From Buchnera aphidicola (Kaburagia rhusicola ensigallis) (GTDB lineage: Bacteria > Pseudomonadota > Gammaproteobacteria > Enterobacterales > Enterobacteriaceae), in the NCBI GenBank assembly GCA_039830025.1, contig CP140040.1, positions 272,001 to 336,000 of the forward strand: a stretch of 64,000 nt of DNA, given 5' to 3'. Under the pieces are notes generated by a model that made no database searches, had not been told where the DNA came from, and was given only the letters and a program-made list of their open reading frames with translations. Made by a program: the position numbers and the translations under genes. Shown in pieces: positions 51,012 through 60,465 of this stretch. Position 1 is the first letter of the stretch, and each line of letters opens with the position of its first letter.

Positions 51012-51326
51012 CTTAATTTTATTAAAAAGTATTGGAAAATAATATATCTTGATAGTTTTCTTTTTTTTGTAACAATATATTTTTTCTAATTATTTAAAAT
51101 TTGTTAAATCTTATATATATGTTTTGAACTATAACAAATTTTATTTGAGTAACGATATAAAAAAATAAATGTATAATATTATTGGTAATATTTATCATTT
51201 TTTAAAATAAAAATTTATATAATAGACTTATTATATGTTAAATTTATCAATTTTTATTGTGGAAAATTTATAACGATATTCAATTAAACGTTATCTCCTA
51301 AATTTTACTACTGATTAAGGATAATT
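50972..51326. other. Upstream region of sucA
   Basis: This 355-base gap contains the second half of the tandem hairpins after ybgI and then AT-rich DNA that should hold the sucAB promoter. TAAGGATAATT gives the sucA ribosome site. No gene is seen; the citrate cycle genes upstream of sucA in E. coli (gltA, sdhCDAB) are absent. Confidence 0.55.
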
Positions 51327-54086
51327 ATGCAAGAAGATGAATTTAAAAGAAAATTAGATCTTTTGTGTTTAACACAAGTTAATGAACGTTATTTAAATAA
51401 TATGCATCAAAAATTTTTAAAAAATCCTAATTCTATAGAAGAATCGTGGCGTTCTTTATTTTTAGAATTATCGTATATAACTAGCAAAAATGATAAACCA
51501 AAAATATGCCGAAGTAGAAGTGTTGAAAATCAAATAAACATTAAATATATAGCATCTAATATAATTAGTACTTTTCGTAACGCAGGACATATATATTCGA
51601 TTTTAGATCCATTAAATTTAAAAAAATACAAGCCTTTTCCTAAACTAGAAGTCTTTTTAAATAAAAAAAACGTTGAAATCATTGATCAACCCTTTTCTTT
51701 AAAACTTTCAAATTTTTCTTTCCATACAACTACTTTAAAAAAATTATATTCTATGCTATTTAACATATATTGTAATAATATAGGATATGAATATATGCAC
51801 ATTAGTTGTTTAGAAGAGAAAAAATGGATTCAAAATTATATTGAACGTGATTTCAAAAAACATGTATGTACCTTACAAGAAAAAAAATGTTTATTAAACA
51901 ATTTAATTTCAGCAGAAACATTAGAAAAATATTTTTCTTTTAAATTTCCTGGGTCAAAACGTTTTTCTTTAGAAGGAGCAGAATCATTAATACCTATGTT
52001 GCAAGAAGTAATTCATTGCGCAGCTAGACACAATATTAAAAAAATTATATTAGGTATGTCTCATCGAGGTAGGTTGAATGTATTAATTAATATTCTTGAT
52101 AAACCAATTCAAAATGTATTTAACGAGTTTTTTGAAATTACTAAAAAACAAAATTTTACAAATGGAGATGTAAAATACCATATGGGTTTTAATAAAGATA
52201 AAATTACTCGGTTTGGAACTATCAATTTAGACTTGAAATTTAATCCCTCACATTTAGAAATTATTAACCCAGTTGTAGTTGGTGCTACTCGAGCATATCA
52301 AGACAATATCAAAAAACATGATAAAAAAAATATTTTTTCCTTAGTACTGCATGGAGATGCAGCTATTTCTGGTCAGGGTGTAGTACAAGAAATTTTAAAT
52401 ATGTCTCGAGTTAGAGGATATAAAGTAGATGGGACTATGCATATAGTCTTAAACAATCAAATAGGATTTACTACATCTGATTCTAACAATCTAAGAAGCA
52501 GTAAATATTGTACTGATATCGCTAAAATGATTGAATCACCTGTATTTCATGTTAATGCTGATAATCCAGAAGCAACATTATTTGTAATACGCTTAGCTAC
52601 TAGTTTCAAAAATCGTTTTAAAAAAGATGTATTTGTAGATCTTGTTTGTTATAGACGTCACGGGCATAACGAAGTAGATGATCCATTTATTACACAACCA
52701 ATTATGTATTCAGTAATTAAAAAACATCCTACTGTATGCAGTATCTATAATAAAAAGTTAATAGAAACACAAGTTATTAATCAAGATTATATAAATAATA
52801 CTATAAAAAAATATAAAACAAAGCTTGACGAAAAGTATTCGGAATATATAAATGGAATAGAACTAAAATATAAACATTCATCCCATAAAAATGATTCCAT
52901 TATAATTTGTTCTAAAACAATTAAAAAACCTTCTGAACACGATTTAAAAAAACTAATTAAAAAAATTAATATTTTTCCACCTAATATTACAATTCACAGT
53001 AGAGTTTTAAAAATATATAACGATAGATTAAATATGGCAAATGGAAACAAATGTATAGATTGGGGCGCAGCTGAAGCATTAGCGTATGCTGCTTTATTAA
53101 ATCAAGGAATTTCTTGCCGATTATCTGGTGAAGATGTTGGTAGGGGGACGTTTTCTCATAGACATGCTATTGTTTATGATCAAATAAGTGGTATTTCATA
53201 CATTCCTTTGCAACATATACATGATCAACAAGGAAAATTTTATATTTGGGATTCTGTATTATCAGAAGAAGCAGCATTAGCTTTTGAATATGGGTATTCT
53301 ATTAGTCAAAAAAATACATTGACTGTTTGGGAAGCGCAATTTGGAGACTTTACTAATGGAGCACAAATTGTAATTGATCAATTTATTTGCTCCAGTGAAC
53401 AAAAATGGGGTATTTCATGTAATTTAGTACTATTATTACCACATGGATATGAAGGACAAGGACCGGAACATTCTTCATCTCGATTAGAGCGATATCTTCA
53501 ATTGTCTGCTGAAAACAATATAAAAATTTGTATACCTACAACTGCTTCTCAAATGTATCACGTATTATATAACCAATTATATGATTCTGTGGTCAAGCCT
53601 TTAATTATTATGACACCTAAATCTCTTTTACGGTATCCATTGTCTTTTTCACCTTTATTAGAATTTTCAAAAAATAATTTTCAAACAGTTATTGATGAAA
53701 TTGATGACATAAATATTACATTTGTAAAAAGAGTTATTTTATGTTCTGGAAAAATATATTACGATTTATTAAATCAAAGACGTATCAATCGGCAAACTAA
53801 TGTAGTTATTTTGAGAATAGAACAACTATATCCATTTCCCAATAATACTTTATCAAAAATACTACAATTATATTCGAATATTAATGATTTTATATGGTGT
53901 CAAGAAGAACCGTTAAATCAAGGTGCATGGCTTCATAGTAAATATTACTTAAACAAAATATTATCTAGAACATCTTGTTTGGATTGTATAGGACGTCCTG
54001 AATCCTCATCTACTGCTACCGGATATATGAATGTTCATAAAAAACAACAGAAAAAATTAGTATATGACGCTTTAAACGTAAGTTAA
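51327..54086 (+). CDS. sucA: 2-oxoglutarate dehydrogenase E1 component
   Basis: SucA decarboxylates 2-oxoglutarate with thiamine diphosphate and passes the succinyl group to SucB. The protein has 919 residues (E. coli 933). The catalytic HRGRLNVL region, the thiamine motif GDAAISGQGVVQE running to NNQIGFTT (about residues 342-385), and HGYEGQGPEHSSSRLERYLQ are intact. It is followed by sucB at 14 bases. sucC and sucD are not present after sucB. Confidence 0.96.
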   Translation: MQEDEFKRKLDLLCLTQVNERYLNNMHQKFLKNPNSIEESWRSLFLELSYITSKNDKPKICRSRSVENQINIKYIASNIISTFRNAGHIYSILDPLNLKKYKPFPKLEVFLNKKNVEIIDQPFSLKLSNFSFHTTTLKKLYSMLFNIYCNNIGYEYMHISCLEEKKWIQNYIERDFKKHVCTLQEKKCLLNNLISAETLEKYFSFKFPGSKRFSLEGAESLIPMLQEVIHCAARHNIKKIILGMSHRGRLNVLINILDKPIQNVFNEFFEITKKQNFTNGDVKYHMGFNKDKITRFGTINLDLKFNPSHLEIINPVVVGATRAYQDNIKKHDKKNIFSLVLHGDAAISGQGVVQEILNMSRVRGYKVDGTMHIVLNNQIGFTTSDSNNLRSSKYCTDIAKMIESPVFHVNADNPEATLFVIRLATSFKNRFKKDVFVDLVCYRRHGHNEVDDPFITQPIMYSVIKKHPTVCSIYNKKLIETQVINQDYINNTIKKYKTKLDEKYSEYINGIELKYKHSSHKNDSIIICSKTIKKPSEHDLKKLIKKINIFPPNITIHSRVLKIYNDRLNMANGNKCIDWGAAEALAYAALLNQGISCRLSGEDVGRGTFSHRHAIVYDQISGISYIPLQHIHDQQGKFYIWDSVLSEEAALAFEYGYSISQKNTLTVWEAQFGDFTNGAQIVIDQFICSSEQKWGISCNLVLLLPHGYEGQGPEHSSSRLERYLQLSAENNIKICIPTTASQMYHVLYNQLYDSVVKPLIIMTPKSLLRYPLSFSPLLEFSKNNFQTVIDEIDDINITFVKRVILCSGKIYYDLLNQRRINRQTNVVILRIEQLYPFPNNTLSKILQLYSNINDFIWCQEEPLNQGAWLHSKYYLNKILSRTSCLDCIGRPESSSTATGYMNVHKKQQKKLVYDALNVS

Positions 54087-54100
54087 AATAAGAGATAATA

Positions 54101-55318
54101 ATGAATAGAATGAACATTCTTGTTCCTGAACTTCCTGAATCAGTCAACGAAGCTATCATTGCATCTTGGTATAAGAACCCTGGCGATTCCTTGAAAGAAA
54201 ACGAAATATTAGTAGATATTGAAACTGATAAAATAGTTCTAGAAATACCATCATTGTTTGATGGAATATTGGAAGACATTATTGTAAAAACAGGGCAAAA
54301 AGTAATTTCAGGTCAAATTATAGGAACGTTAATTAAATCAGTTGTTAATAATCATTTATCAATTAGTAATCATAGTAAAAATGAAATCGTTGAAATACAA
54401 AAAACATTCACCCATCCTAAAAATTATCTTAGTCCTATGGTAAGGCGGTTAACTTCAATACATCATCTAAAAAATATTTATATTCAAGGTAGTGGAATAA
54501 AAGGTCGCATCACTCGCGAAGATATAATGAAATATATAAATAAAAACAACTTAAATACAAAGGTCTATGATAAACACAGTGATGAGTATCAAAAAACACT
54601 TAAAGAAAAAAATAATGATCGAAATGTTAAGCGTGTAAGAATGAGCGAGTTAAGAAAAAAAATTTCTGAAAGACTATCAGCATCAAAAAATAATTCAGCT
54701 TCGCTAACTACCTTCAATGAAGTGAATATGGAATCTATTTTAAATTTAAGAAAAGAATACGGAGAATTATTTAAAAAAAAATATAATATTAAGTTAGGAT
54801 TAATGCCTTTTTATGTAAAAGCCGTTATAGAAGCGCTAAAATGTTTTCCAGAAATTAATGCTTCAATTGATCGAGACGATATTATCTACTATAAATATTT
54901 TGATATTAATATTGCTATATCAACACCTCGCGGATTAGTAGCTCCTGTACTAAAAAATGTCAATTTAATGAGTATGTTTGATATTGAAAAAAATATCCAA
55001 ATACTAGCTATGAAAGGAAAAAATTCTAAATTAACTATAGACGAGTTACAAGGAGGAAACTTTACCATTACTAATGGTGGAATTTTTGGATCTTTATTTT
55101 CTACTCCGTTAATTAACCCGCCTCAATCAGCTATTTTAGGTATACATGCTATTAAAGAACGACCAATGGTTGTAAAAGGTAGCATAAAAATACTCCCTAT
55201 GATGTATGTAGCATTAACATATGATCATCGTTTAATAGATGGAAAAGAGTCAGTAGGATTTTTGCTAAGAATAAAAGAACTATTAGAAGATTTTAATAGA
55301 ATTACCATTAATGTATAA
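54101..55318 (+). CDS. sucB: Dihydrolipoamide succinyltransferase (E2)
   Basis: SucB moves the succinyl group from SucA to CoA on a lipoyl arm. The protein has 405 residues, as in E. coli. Order: lipoyl domain with the modified Lys in IETDKIVLEI (about residue 44), peripheral subunit-binding domain SPMVRRLTSIHHL with GRITREDI, and the catalytic domain ending in TYDHRLIDGKESVGFL. Its lipoyl lysine is a target of LipB and LipA from this window. The shared E3 subunit (lpdA) is not here. Confidence 0.96.
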   Translation: MNRMNILVPELPESVNEAIIASWYKNPGDSLKENEILVDIETDKIVLEIPSLFDGILEDIIVKTGQKVISGQIIGTLIKSVVNNHLSISNHSKNEIVEIQKTFTHPKNYLSPMVRRLTSIHHLKNIYIQGSGIKGRITREDIMKYINKNNLNTKVYDKHSDEYQKTLKEKNNDRNVKRVRMSELRKKISERLSASKNNSASLTTFNEVNMESILNLRKEYGELFKKKYNIKLGLMPFYVKAVIEALKCFPEINASIDRDDIIYYKYFDINIAISTPRGLVAPVLKNVNLMSMFDIEKNIQILAMKGKNSKLTIDELQGGNFTITNGGIFGSLFSTPLINPPQSAILGIHAIKERPMVVKGSIKILPMMYVALTYDHRLIDGKESVGFLLRIKELLEDFNRITINV

Positions 55319-55354
55319 TATATAAATATTATCATTAAATATACAAAACTATTT

Positions 55355-55382
55355 TTGGTGCTATGATAAATCTTAGCACCAA
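55355..55382. terminator. Bidirectional terminator between sucB and pal
   Basis: TTGGTGCTA (55355-55363) and TAGCACCAA (55374-55382) form a perfect 9-bp stem with a 10-base loop, flanked by T's on the left and by AATAAAAA on the right. It lies between convergent sucB and pal and has the T-rich flank in both directions. Confidence 0.75.
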
Positions 55383-55399
55383 TAAAAACATTGTGTTTA

Positions 55400-55894
55400 T
55401 TAATATATTATAACTGCTCTTCTATTTTTTGAATAGGCCTCTTCTGTATTCCCAATTTTCGCTGGTTTTTCTGAACCATAAGATACGGTAGAAATTTGAT
55501 TAGATGGTATGCCTTTACTTTCTAAATATAATTTTACTGCTTCAGCACGACGTTTTCCTAAATCGATGTTATATTGTTTTGGCCCTCTTTTATCAGCATG
55601 CCCTTCAATAACAACATTTATTTCGGGATGATTATACAAGTACGTAACAGCACTATTCAATATTTTAGAAAATTTTGCATTTACATCAGCTGTATTTAAG
55701 CCAAAATAAATTGTATTATCTTGCTGTACGTCATCAAATGGTTTAATAATATTAGAATCTTCTTGAGCATCTACTACTGGATTATTTTGATCCGCAATTA
55801 TTGGATTAAGTTTATCCTTCTGAAAACTACATGAAAACATTGCTATTATTGGTAAAAAAAGAGTTAGTATTTTAAACATTTTATTTAATTTCAT
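55400..55894 (-). CDS. pal: Peptidoglycan-associated lipoprotein Pal
   Basis: Pal is an outer-membrane lipoprotein that binds peptidoglycan through an OmpA-like domain. The protein has 164 residues (E. coli 173). A signal peptide leads to Cys22 in IIAMFSC, a weak lipobox with Phe and Ser before the Cys. The OmpA domain holds VVIEGHADKRGPKQYNIDLG and ISTVSYGSEKPA. AGGAACTATGA precedes the ATG. tolQRAB and ybgF, its partners in E. coli, are absent from this locus. As a lipoprotein it would depend on LepB-independent Lsp processing and on LolCDE. Confidence 0.94.
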   Translation of the reverse strand: MKLNKMFKILTLFLPIIAMFSCSFQKDKLNPIIADQNNPVVDAQEDSNIIKPFDDVQQDNTIYFGLNTADVNAKFSKILNSAVTYLYNHPEINVVIEGHADKRGPKQYNIDLGKRRAEAVKLYLESKGIPSNQISTVSYGSEKPAKIGNTEEAYSKNRRAVIIY

Positions 55895-56614
55895 TCATAG
55901 TTCCTATGATTAAATACGTTTTTATATTATTTTAAATATTATATATTACAGATTTTAAAATATGTGATGTTAATGTCAAACATAAATATATAAAATTATT
56001 TTAATATATATTTAATGTTAATATTAATAATAATGACATAAAAATATATTTATGTTTTTTATTTATTAAAGTATAATTTTAAAATTACTTGATATTCTAT
56101 AAATTTTATATATAAAATAAATTTTATTTTAATCTATATTTATACTTTTGTACAAATACTAAATTATACGAAAATATTTAATTTATATAAATAATGATAC
56201 TTTTTGATTAAATTATTTTTATACATAAATAATAAAAATATATACAATAAAAACATTCTAACAAATAATAACTCATTTGAATTATGGTATACAAACTATA
56301 AATTTATTATACATTAAATACAATTTTTAGTTGAAAGTTAAACTAAATTTTTAATAAAAAATAAAAATATAATGTTATTACTTTTATTACTAAACGTATT
56401 TTATCATGAATTTAACAAAATATTGTTAAACATTTACATAGTTATTTAAAAATTTTATAATGTTATGCGATATATAAGAACTTATATTTTATATATAACA
56501 TTACTTTAGAAAAACAAAAAATATTATTCTTTCATAAAGTAATAAGTATTTCTTTTAATTATATAAAACGATATCGAGTATTATCAATATACATAATTAC
56601 AAGGTTAAATTATT
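55895..56614. other. 720-base gene-free region between pal and gpmA
   Basis: This divergent region is one of the most AT-rich in the window. It must hold the promoters for pal and gpmA. In E. coli nadA, pnuC and aroG lie here. Apart from the inverted repeat at 56459-56502 I see nothing. Confidence 0.6.
56459..56502. promoter_or_regulatory. Two-part inverted repeat upstream of gpmA
   Basis: AATGTTAT (56459-56466) pairs with ATAACATT (56495-56502), and inside it ATATAAG (56472-56478) pairs with CTTATAT (56481-56487). It is about 112 bases before the gpmA start. It could be an operator or a leader hairpin; low-complexity DNA makes chance possible. Confidence 0.3.
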
Positions 56615-57307
56615 GTGAAAATACACAAATTAGTTTTAATGCGACATGGTGAAAGTGAATGGAATAAATTAAATAAATTTACCGGATGGACAGATATAGA
56701 TTTATCTGAAACCGGGATAGTTGAAGCTGTAAAATCTGCTAAACTATTAAAATCAAAAGGATTTCAATTTAATTATGCATATACGTCTGTCTTAAAAAGA
56801 TCTATACATACTCTTTGGACCATCATAAGATATCTGAATTTATCGTGGATTCCAATAGAAAAATCTTGGCATTTAAATGAACGTCATTACGGTTCTTTGC
56901 AAGGATTAAATAAAAATGATGTAATTGAGAAATATGGAGAAATACAAGTTCAACAATGGAGAAGGGGATTTAACATTTCTCCTCCAAAAATAAGTATTTC
57001 AGAAAGAAAAATTTTAGCATTAGATCCTAAGTATTCTACTATAAATATTCATGATATTCCATTATCCGAAAGTCTAAAATCTACATCTAAAAGAGTTATT
57101 CCTTTTTGGGAAGCATGCATTTTTCCTAATTTTAAAAAGGAAACTAAAATTATTATAATAGCTCATGGAAATTCTCTTCGCGCATTAATCAAACATTTAA
57201 GCGATATAAACGATCAAGAAGTCATGAATTTAAATATTGCTACTGGCGTTCCTATGGTATACGAATTTAATAATTGTTTTGAACCTATAAAATATTATTA
57301 TCTATGA
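56615..57307 (+). CDS. gpmA: 2,3-bisphosphoglycerate-dependent phosphoglycerate mutase
   Basis: GpmA interconverts 3- and 2-phosphoglycerate. The catalytic His is in LMRHGESEWN (about residue 10); the acid is in WHLNERHYGSLQGLNK and the second His in IAHGNSLRAL. The protein has 230 residues against 250 in E. coli: it ends at KYYYL and lacks the C-terminal tail of about 20 residues. There is no homopolymer at that point, so this looks like a true truncation. The start is GTG after AAGGTTAAATTATT. Confidence 0.95.
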   Translation: MKIHKLVLMRHGESEWNKLNKFTGWTDIDLSETGIVEAVKSAKLLKSKGFQFNYAYTSVLKRSIHTLWTIIRYLNLSWIPIEKSWHLNERHYGSLQGLNKNDVIEKYGEIQVQQWRRGFNISPPKISISERKILALDPKYSTINIHDIPLSESLKSTSKRVIPFWEACIFPNFKKETKIIIIAHGNSLRALIKHLSDINDQEVMNLNIATGVPMVYEFNNCFEPIKYYYL

Positions 57308-57485
57308 TAATTTGTAATATATTAACATTTTAAACATATAATATATATGTTTAATCACTGTTATAAAAAACTGACAGTAAAATTTATTTTCAATGACATT
57401 ATATTACAATATTTTAGTTATTAATATTAGTTTAGATATTATATCTTGACATAAAGCTTATTCAGTAATGATTTTAGAGAATAAT

Positions 57486-58448
57486 ATGATTAAAAAAATT
57501 GGTGTACTAACTAGCGGAGGCGATTCTCCAGGTATGAATGCAGCTATTCGGGGAGTAGTAAGAACTGCATTAAGTAAAAATTTAGATGTGTTTGGAATAT
57601 ACGATGGATATCTTGGATTATATGAAGATAAAATGATAAATTTAGATCGGTATAGTGTTTCTGATATGATTAATAAAGGAGGTACTTTTCTCGGATCTGC
57701 TCGTTTTCCTAACTTTTTAAAGGAAAATGTAAGATGGAAAGCTATTGAAAACATGAAAAAACGTAAAATAGATGTTTTAGTAGTAATTGGTGGAGATGGT
57801 TCATATATAGGTGCTAAAAAATTAACAGAAATGGGGTTTCCTTGTATCAGTATACCAGGAACTATAGATAACGATGTAGCAGGCACTGATTATACAATTG
57901 GATACTTCACGGCATTAGAAACAATAGTAGAAGCAATAGATAGATTAAGAGATACGTCTTCTTCTCATCAAAGAATTTCTATAGTAGAAGTAATGGGACG
58001 ACATTGCGGAGATTTAACTTTGGCTGCAGCTATAGCAGGAGGATGTGAATTTATAGTATTACCTGAAATTAATTATATACAAGAAGAATTAATAAAAGAA
58101 ATTGAAGCGGGAATTAAAAAAGGCAAAAAGCATGCAATAGTAGCTATTACTGAATACATTTGTGATGTTGAACAATTGGCAAAACATATTCAAAATGCAA
58201 CAAAGCGAGAAACGCGAGCAACAATTTTAGGTCACATACAAAGAGGAGGTGCTCCAGTAGCTTTTGATCGAATTTTAGCTTCTAGAATGGGTGAATATGC
58301 TGTAGAATTGTTGTTACAAGGATATCAAGGTAGATGTATTGGAATTAAAAATGAAAAAATGGTAAACCATGATATTACCGATGCTTTAAAAAATATGAAA
58401 AGACCATTTAAATTTGATTGGTTGGTTACTGCAAAAAAACTATACTAA
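57486..58448 (+). CDS. pfkA: 6-phosphofructokinase
   Basis: PfkA phosphorylates fructose 6-phosphate. From the ATG at 57486 it has 320 residues, as in E. coli; an ATG six codons upstream has no ribosome site. ATP motif [16 protein letters not shown], the fructose-6-phosphate site [16 protein letters not shown] and [14 protein letters not shown] [13 protein letters not shown] are intact. It lies between gpmA and glpF. Confidence 0.97.
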   Translation: MIKKIGVLTSGGDSPGMNAAIRGVVRTALSKNLDVFGIYDGYLGLYEDKMINLDRYSVSDMINKGGTFLGSARFPNFLKENVRWKAIENMKKRKIDVLVVIGGDGSYIGAKKLTEMGFPCISIPGTIDNDVAGTDYTIGYFTALETIVEAIDRLRDTSSSHQRISIVEVMGRHCGDLTLAAAIAGGCEFIVLPEINYIQEELIKEIEAGIKKGKKHAIVAITEYICDVEQLAKHIQNATKRETRATILGHIQRGGAPVAFDRILASRMGEYAVELLLQGYQGRCIGIKNEKMVNHDITDALKNMKRPFKFDWLVTAKKLY

Positions 58449-58544
58449 CAAACAATATCTGTACCTCGTCATCTATGCATTTGTCAATTTTAAGATTATT
58501 AAAGTTAAAATTTTAATTTAATCCTATACCAAAGGAATTTTCGC

Positions 58545-59335
58545 ATGAGTGATGAAAAAAAAATTGTATTATGGATGCAATGCATTTTTGAATTTCTTGG
58601 TACAGGATTAATAACGTTACTAAGTTGTAGCTATATTGCATCGCTAAAATTAACAAATGGATTTGATCATTCATGGAAAATGAGTGTTGTATTAGGATTA
58701 AGCACTTGTATAGCGATATACATTAGTATATTCGTATCTGGTGCACATCTAAATCCAATTATTACTTTGTTATTTTTTTTATTTTTTGATTTTAATACTA
58801 AAAAAGTTATTCCTTATATTCTGTCTCAAATATTTGGTTCTTTTTTTTCTTCAATGTTAGTATATGAATGGTATTATCACTTATTAATAAACTTTGAGCA
58901 AAAAAAAAAATTATAAGAGGTAGTTTAGATAGTTTAGAATTAGCTTCTATTTTTTCTTTTTTTCCAAACAACAAAATAAATATAATACAACTTTTTACAA
59001 TAGAAATTATTATTTCTTGTATATTTATATTTGTAATTTTAATTTTAAACGATAAAAAACGAAGTTTTTTCGTTAAAAGAATTATTTCTCCTATATTAAT
59101 AGGTATATTAGTTTTTATAATTGATTTTTGTATTTCTCCAATAACTAATTTTACATTAAATCCTGCGCACGATATTGGATCTCGTATATTTGTTTTTTTA
59201 TTTGGGTGGGACAAAGTAACATTTGCAAGTGGATTCAACATAATTTATTTCTTTGTTCCTATATTTGGAACGATTATAGGATCAATTATATCTTGTTATA
59301 TTTATATGTATATTAAAAAACTACATTTTTTATGA
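58545..59335 (+). pseudogene. glpF: Glycerol facilitator GlpF, frameshifted and with altered pore
   Basis: GlpF is an aquaglyceroporin of the inner membrane. The first frame (58545-58916, 123 residues) holds SGAHLNPIITLL, the first NPA motif as NPI, and stops after INFEQKKKL. Past the A11 run (58900-58910) the next frame continues as IIRGSLDSLELASIF and runs to 59335 with the second motif TLNPAHDIGSR, matching the E. coli order FEQTHHIVRGSVESVDLAG and MNPARDFGPK. One added A gives 263 residues (E. coli 281). The selectivity filter is changed: Trp48 is Leu, Gly191 is Asp and Arg206 is His by alignment. AAAGGA precedes the ATG. Decay is likely, although slippage rescue cannot be excluded. Confidence 0.82.
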
Positions 59336-59359
59336 ATAATTCATTTCAAGAATACAGAT

Positions 59360-60124
59360 CTATTCCACAATAGAAATTGTGGTTAATATTTTTAAAAAAC
59401 GATGTAAAGATAATGCCGCTGAACCTATCAAAAAACCATCAATTTCAGTAATACTACATAATTCTTTAATGTTATTTTCGTCTACAGAGCCGCCATATTG
59501 AATAAAAAATTCCTTATTATTTATATTTTGATTTTTTAGAACATAATTTTTTATAAAAGAACATGTATCTTTTATAAAATCAAGTGATGGGATTTGTCCT
59601 GATCCAATAGCCCAAATAGGTTCATAAGCTATGATTGTATTACAAAAAGCTTGTTTTCCTAACAAATGAAAAATAACATCTATTTGATGTTTACATATTT
59701 GTTGCGTCATACCAGCATCATAATCTTCTTTAGTCTCTCCAATACACAATATTGGAATTAGTTTAGCATCCTTTACAATTTTAAATTTTTTTGCAATTAA
59801 TAAATCATTTTCTTTATGATATAGTTTTCTTTCAGAATGTCCAATAATAATATATTCAACATTTACATCCTTTAACATAGCAATTGAGATTTCTCCAGTA
59901 AAAGCCCCGTTTAAATGTATATCAACGTTTTGTGCTCCTACTATAATATTTGTATTCATAACAATATTATGCGTTTGATATAAATATGTAAAAGGAGGAA
60001 AAATAATTAGTTTTGATGCTATTTTATTTATTTTTACAAAATCAACTATAGGTTTTAATAAATTTTGGAGTAAAACTGTACTTCCGTTAAGCTTCCAGTT
60101 AGCTGCAATTATTTTTTTGGTCAT
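59360..60124 (-). CDS. tpiA: Triosephosphate isomerase
   Basis: TpiA interconverts dihydroxyacetone phosphate and glyceraldehyde-3-phosphate. Catalytic Lys is in NWKLNGS, His in IIGHSERK and Glu in IAYEPIWAIGSG; the phosphate loop is QYGGSVDENN. From the ATG at 60124 the protein has 254 residues and the same spacing to NWKLNG as E. coli (255); an ATG two codons upstream is equally open. It is convergent with glpF. Confidence 0.96.
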   Translation of the reverse strand: MTKKIIAANWKLNGSTVLLQNLLKPIVDFVKINKIASKLIIFPPFTYLYQTHNIVMNTNIIVGAQNVDIHLNGAFTGEISIAMLKDVNVEYIIIGHSERKLYHKENDLLIAKKFKIVKDAKLIPILCIGETKEDYDAGMTQQICKHQIDVIFHLLGKQAFCNTIIAYEPIWAIGSGQIPSLDFIKDTCSFIKNYVLKNQNINNKEFFIQYGGSVDENNIKELCSITEIDGFLIGSAALSLHRFLKILTTISIVE

Positions 60125-60465
60125 GACCATATCTCATATAAAAGATAACTAAGTTACTAATTAAATATTGTCGGTTAGTAACTTAGCATTAAGTTTTGTA
60201 ATTTATAATTATTACATTATACTTGTAATCATTTTTAAAATGTTAAGCTTATAAAATTTTAAAAAATATAATTTTTTTGTATCTATTGAATTAAAAAATA
60301 GTCTTAAACACGTCTTAACTGAACAAAAAATAAAAAAATAAAAAAATTAAACGTGCTAATTAGAATTTTAATAAAAATAATGATGTTTTGCATACTTGCT
60401 ATAAAAAATTCAAATTACATTATAAATTATATAAATATACTTAATTAAAACTATAAAATATGTTG
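60125..60465. other. Gap between rpsA and tpiA
   Basis: This 341-base gap follows rpsA and precedes tpiA on the same strand. In E. coli ihfB follows rpsA, and other Buchnera have been annotated with it at this position. Here only the hairpin at 60149-60186 and AT-rich DNA are seen; no IHF-like frame remains. Confidence 0.55.
60149..60186. terminator. Perfect 12-bp hairpin upstream of tpiA
   Basis: CTAAGTTACTAA (60149-60160) and TTAGTAACTTAG (60175-60186) match at every base with a 14-base loop. On the minus strand it is followed by TTATCTTTTATAT and lies 25 bases before the tpiA start. It could terminate read-through from rpsA or act in the tpiA leader. Confidence 0.55.

Noticed and set aside
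58807..59241. 144-codon minus-strand frame over the glpF break
   Set aside because: The plus strand encodes clear GlpF similarity on both sides of the A11 run; the minus frame has no recognisable product.
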